From Gadus chalcogrammus (lineage: Eukaryota; Chordata; Actinopteri; Gadiformes; Gadidae), in the NCBI RefSeq assembly GCF_026213295.1, contig NC_079413.1:19075290-19139289 (forward strand): 64,000 nt of DNA, in the 5' to 3' direction. The position numbers were made by a program, and so were the translations under genes. Positions 40,618 through 64,000 of this stretch are shown piece after piece; the first letter of the stretch is position 1; each line of letters opens with the position of its first letter. The notes beneath the pieces were generated by a model. The model searched no databases. It was not told the origin of the DNA and worked only from the letters and a program-made list of their open reading frames with translations.

Positions 40618-41922
40618 GTAAGTACGACCGCCGCAACGTTTTCCGATGGTTTCGCGCTGTTTATGCGCTGTATTTTTGGCTGGTTTATCGGGTAAAGTGG
40701 TGCTCGAATGAGGGGTCTGGGTCCGCCGCCGTCGGACTGGCGGCGCGGCGGTCCGGGGGATGAATGAACTGGGGTCGCTCGGTGTGTGTGGGGTGCGTGG
40801 GTGCCAGGTGTACGGTAGGGGAGCCGGATCAATCGCATCTCAACCTCTAGATATCAAACCAAGGATCGATATGATGATAACACGGGTTTTTATATCATTA
40901 ACCTAATTAGCCCTGCATAGCGTGGCCGAGCTAGGCTAGCTCCTCCAGCTAACACCCTTAGGAGCGTTACATCGCTACTTCGGGGTTTAATTCGTGTTTT
41001 GAGAGCCTGGTTGGGTTGAGTTGAGTGTTTATTTGTAAGAGGAGGTCGGATGTGAGGAGAGGTGATCGGGGAGAGGAGGTTTAGTGTGGACTAGCAACAG
41101 CTTGCGGTACAAAGGCTAGCCGGGCCTGGCTAGCGGGTTAGCATCCAGGCTAGCCAGGCTCTAGTTTTAATGTAAACATTAATGTAAAGGTACTGGTGCT
41201 GGTACACGCTGGTGGGATCTGACCGGCGCACACACACATTGGTCTGGTGGAGAAGGAGATGGTCGTGTGTGTTGAACGTTAGTTGCGTTTTGTGGTGATG
41301 ACCTATTAGCCTGATTGGTGGTTATGTATATATTTTTTAATGGCAAACAAAACAAGTCTTAATGAAAACATGATTTTGGGAATTTATTGTTCCTCATGAT
41401 CAGTGATCAACTTCACAGATGATGATTTCAATAACAGTGTCATTATGATTATGCAATATTACCTGTTGACCTGCTGGAATGAAGCACAGCATGTCGTTGT
41501 GATGTGTGTATGTCTGGAAGCTGTTTTAAGGCATCTTCTATGCTATGAAGGTTTTTTCTCGCTGAGCCAAATTATACGACCGCCGTTTGTCGTTACTGTA
41601 TGAAAATATATCATTTTGCCATGGCAGTTAAATTTAGTCTAGACTGTTCATGTGTTATTGATTTTAGGTTGTATATCGTGTGTGTGTGTCTGACTGTTCG
41701 AGAGTGAGCGTTTGTCTGTGTGTGCATGTAAGATAACGAGGGGGATCTTTTTAATATCGTCTGTATCTCTGTGTCCCTGACTCCCATTGACCCAACAAAC
41801 ATGAAGATGACTGTAGACTGTAATGCTGTTTTTATTAATTTCTTAACCCTCACTGCCTCTCTGTCCCATCGCAGTAGTAGTACTCGACTGCTGTCAACCC
41901 GCCCCTCCGTCTCTGCTGAGAG

Positions 41923-62621
<20,699 letters not shown>

Positions 62622-63361
62622 AGAGGTGCATGATGGGAGCCCTGGCCTCGTCTGTCCCCGCTATATATTTTACCTAGATACCGCAGCGAGGAGGAGGAGG
62701 AGAAGGAGGAGGAAGGAAGGAGGTTTTAACTAGAACAGCTCTTTACATTGGTTGTGTTTTTGTTTTTTTAGCGAGACTTGTGTATTCTCTCTAAAAAAGT
62801 ACGTGGTTAAATAAAGAAAATTGAATTCAAAATAATAAAAAAATACGTCGAGTATGAACAGCTTAAAAACGTTCCACTTCCATATTTAAGCCGAGTCATT
62901 GGATAGGAACAGTAGAACCTAACGTTACGTGTCTTTCTCTCTGCCTTTCCGCGGCCTGCCACTGGGGGGCGCCCGAGCCCCAAACGGCTCCCTGTTTCCG
63001 GACCGTGGCGGGAGGCCTTGTATGTGCTATTTGTTTTTCGTTTTCCTCTATTTTTTAAGTGGTATTGATTGATCACTCACTCAGTTTTTTGGGGTTGTTT
63101 TTTGTTCTCTTCGAGTCACTGTAGTTTCTCTCCGTTAAACTGTATCTCCCCTCAGAGTGCACGTGGAGAGGTAGTGAAATGCACCTGGCTGTGTCGTTTT
63201 ACCGTTATCTCTGTTTAATTTAAACTCACCCCCGGCGGCGGCCCTATTGGGAGGGGGGGGCGGGGCGTGAATCTCTCCCCCGTAGGGGAGTAGGGGGCGC
63301 TAGAGGGATAGGACCATTTCATGTGTCTGTGTCACTGGATTCCAAAAATTACAATAATAAA
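62622..63361 (+). other. smarca4: SMARCA4 3' UTR with two polyadenylation signals
   Basis: AATAAA lies at 62810-62815 and again at 63356-63361. A short GAGGAGGAGGAGAAGGAGG tract follows the stop. Use of both signals would give two 3' UTR lengths, about 0.2 and 0.75 kb. Confidence 0.65.
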
Positions 63362-64000
63362 GGCATCTCATAATAAACTGTCACTCTGCCGTGTCTGGTT
63401 GTTCTTTCTGAGTGAGGCTTCGTTTATAAGCTGACACTTGCCGACTTGATACTCAAATTAATGCACTTATTTGTTGTGTTTTAGCATTTGATTTACCTGA
63501 TTTGTATATGTGGTCGGGTGACCTCCAGATGCGCCTTGTTTCATAGCGTCTGCCGTGTTACGTTCTAGCACAACAAGCTCAACCCTTGCGAACGGTCACC
63601 TGAGCTTCACCTCTCTGGAGACCCTAGCCCCCCCATCTCTATGGAGGTCTGCCTCCACACCCCCACTTCATGTTATGTAAGCGTGTTAGCACGTCTGGCC
63701 TGACTCCTGTGTTTCAGCTCACCTTGGAGCTGATGAAGTTCTGGAGACGAGTCCTCCCGTTGAACATGAGGTGTTTTCAGTATTAATGAGTTCTATTCGT
63801 TCTAATTTAGTTTTAAAAATAAAGGAATAGGAACCCAGTGCATCTACTGCTCTTTTATAACAAGTTTGGGATTAAAAAGAAGCTAGGCTTTGATTTTGGC
63901 CTTGAAGCCTAGACCATTTAGCTTGGGTCCTACAGTAGTGAGTGATCTCACAGCTGAATCTAAAACACATTATCACATAAAAAATGGACGAACATTTGAC
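63362..64000. other. No gene seen at right edge
   Basis: Unique-looking DNA downstream of SMARCA4, with another AATAAA at 63819-63824. No exon recognised. Confidence 0.5.

Overview
The window is nuclear DNA of a bony fish. It holds intron-rich vertebrate genes, very dense (CA/GT)n microsatellites, fish-type tRNA-derived SINEs and several DNA transposons. The microsatellite load and one dispersed repeat (three copies at 34484, 50917 and 57300) remind me of cod-like (gadiform) genomes. That species-level guess is an inference.

Layout. Positions 1-17326 carry no recognisable host gene. They hold a decayed CACTA/EnSpm-like transposon (about 1240-7056) with a 5' satellite made of its own subterminal repeat, a minus-strand spliced BEN-domain gene and a plus-strand Tnp2-type transposase. 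After these come long microsatellites, a retroelement fragment (12349-12774) and a PIF/Harbinger transposase relic that runs into a 100-N assembly gap (17327-17426). Positions 17763-28318 hold the 3' two thirds of a MAST1-type kinase gene (12 exons, from the kinase C-lobe to the stop). Positions 31412-36127 hold a complete ATG4D gene (10 exons, 478 codons). Positions 39454-36974 on the minus strand hold a complete galactose-3-O-sulfotransferase-family gene (3 exons, 454 codons). Positions 40400-63361 hold a complete SMARCA4/BRG1 gene (non-coding exon 1 plus 33 constant coding exons, 1645 codons) and one extra 30-nt candidate microexon. In all four genes the exon lengths and phases I derived by hand close exactly. 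ATG4D, SMARCA4 and MAST1 all lie on human 19p13, so the block is conserved synteny. The sulfotransferase gene is inserted between ATG4D and SMARCA4.

The genes have unrelated jobs: a neuronal microtubule-associated kinase, an autophagy protease, a Golgi sulfotransferase and a chromatin-remodelling ATPase. They are neighbours, not a pathway.

The most unusual signals are two. First, at least six places in ATG4D and SMARCA4 (plus an acceptor-like array in MAST1) show exon-intron boundaries copied, with their splice site, into neighbouring intronic tandem repeats. Second, the CACTA-like element has a divergent two-gene layout (coiled-coil/BEN protein leftward, Tnp2 rightward), and its 5' end has expanded into a palindrome-rich satellite of about 120 bp period.
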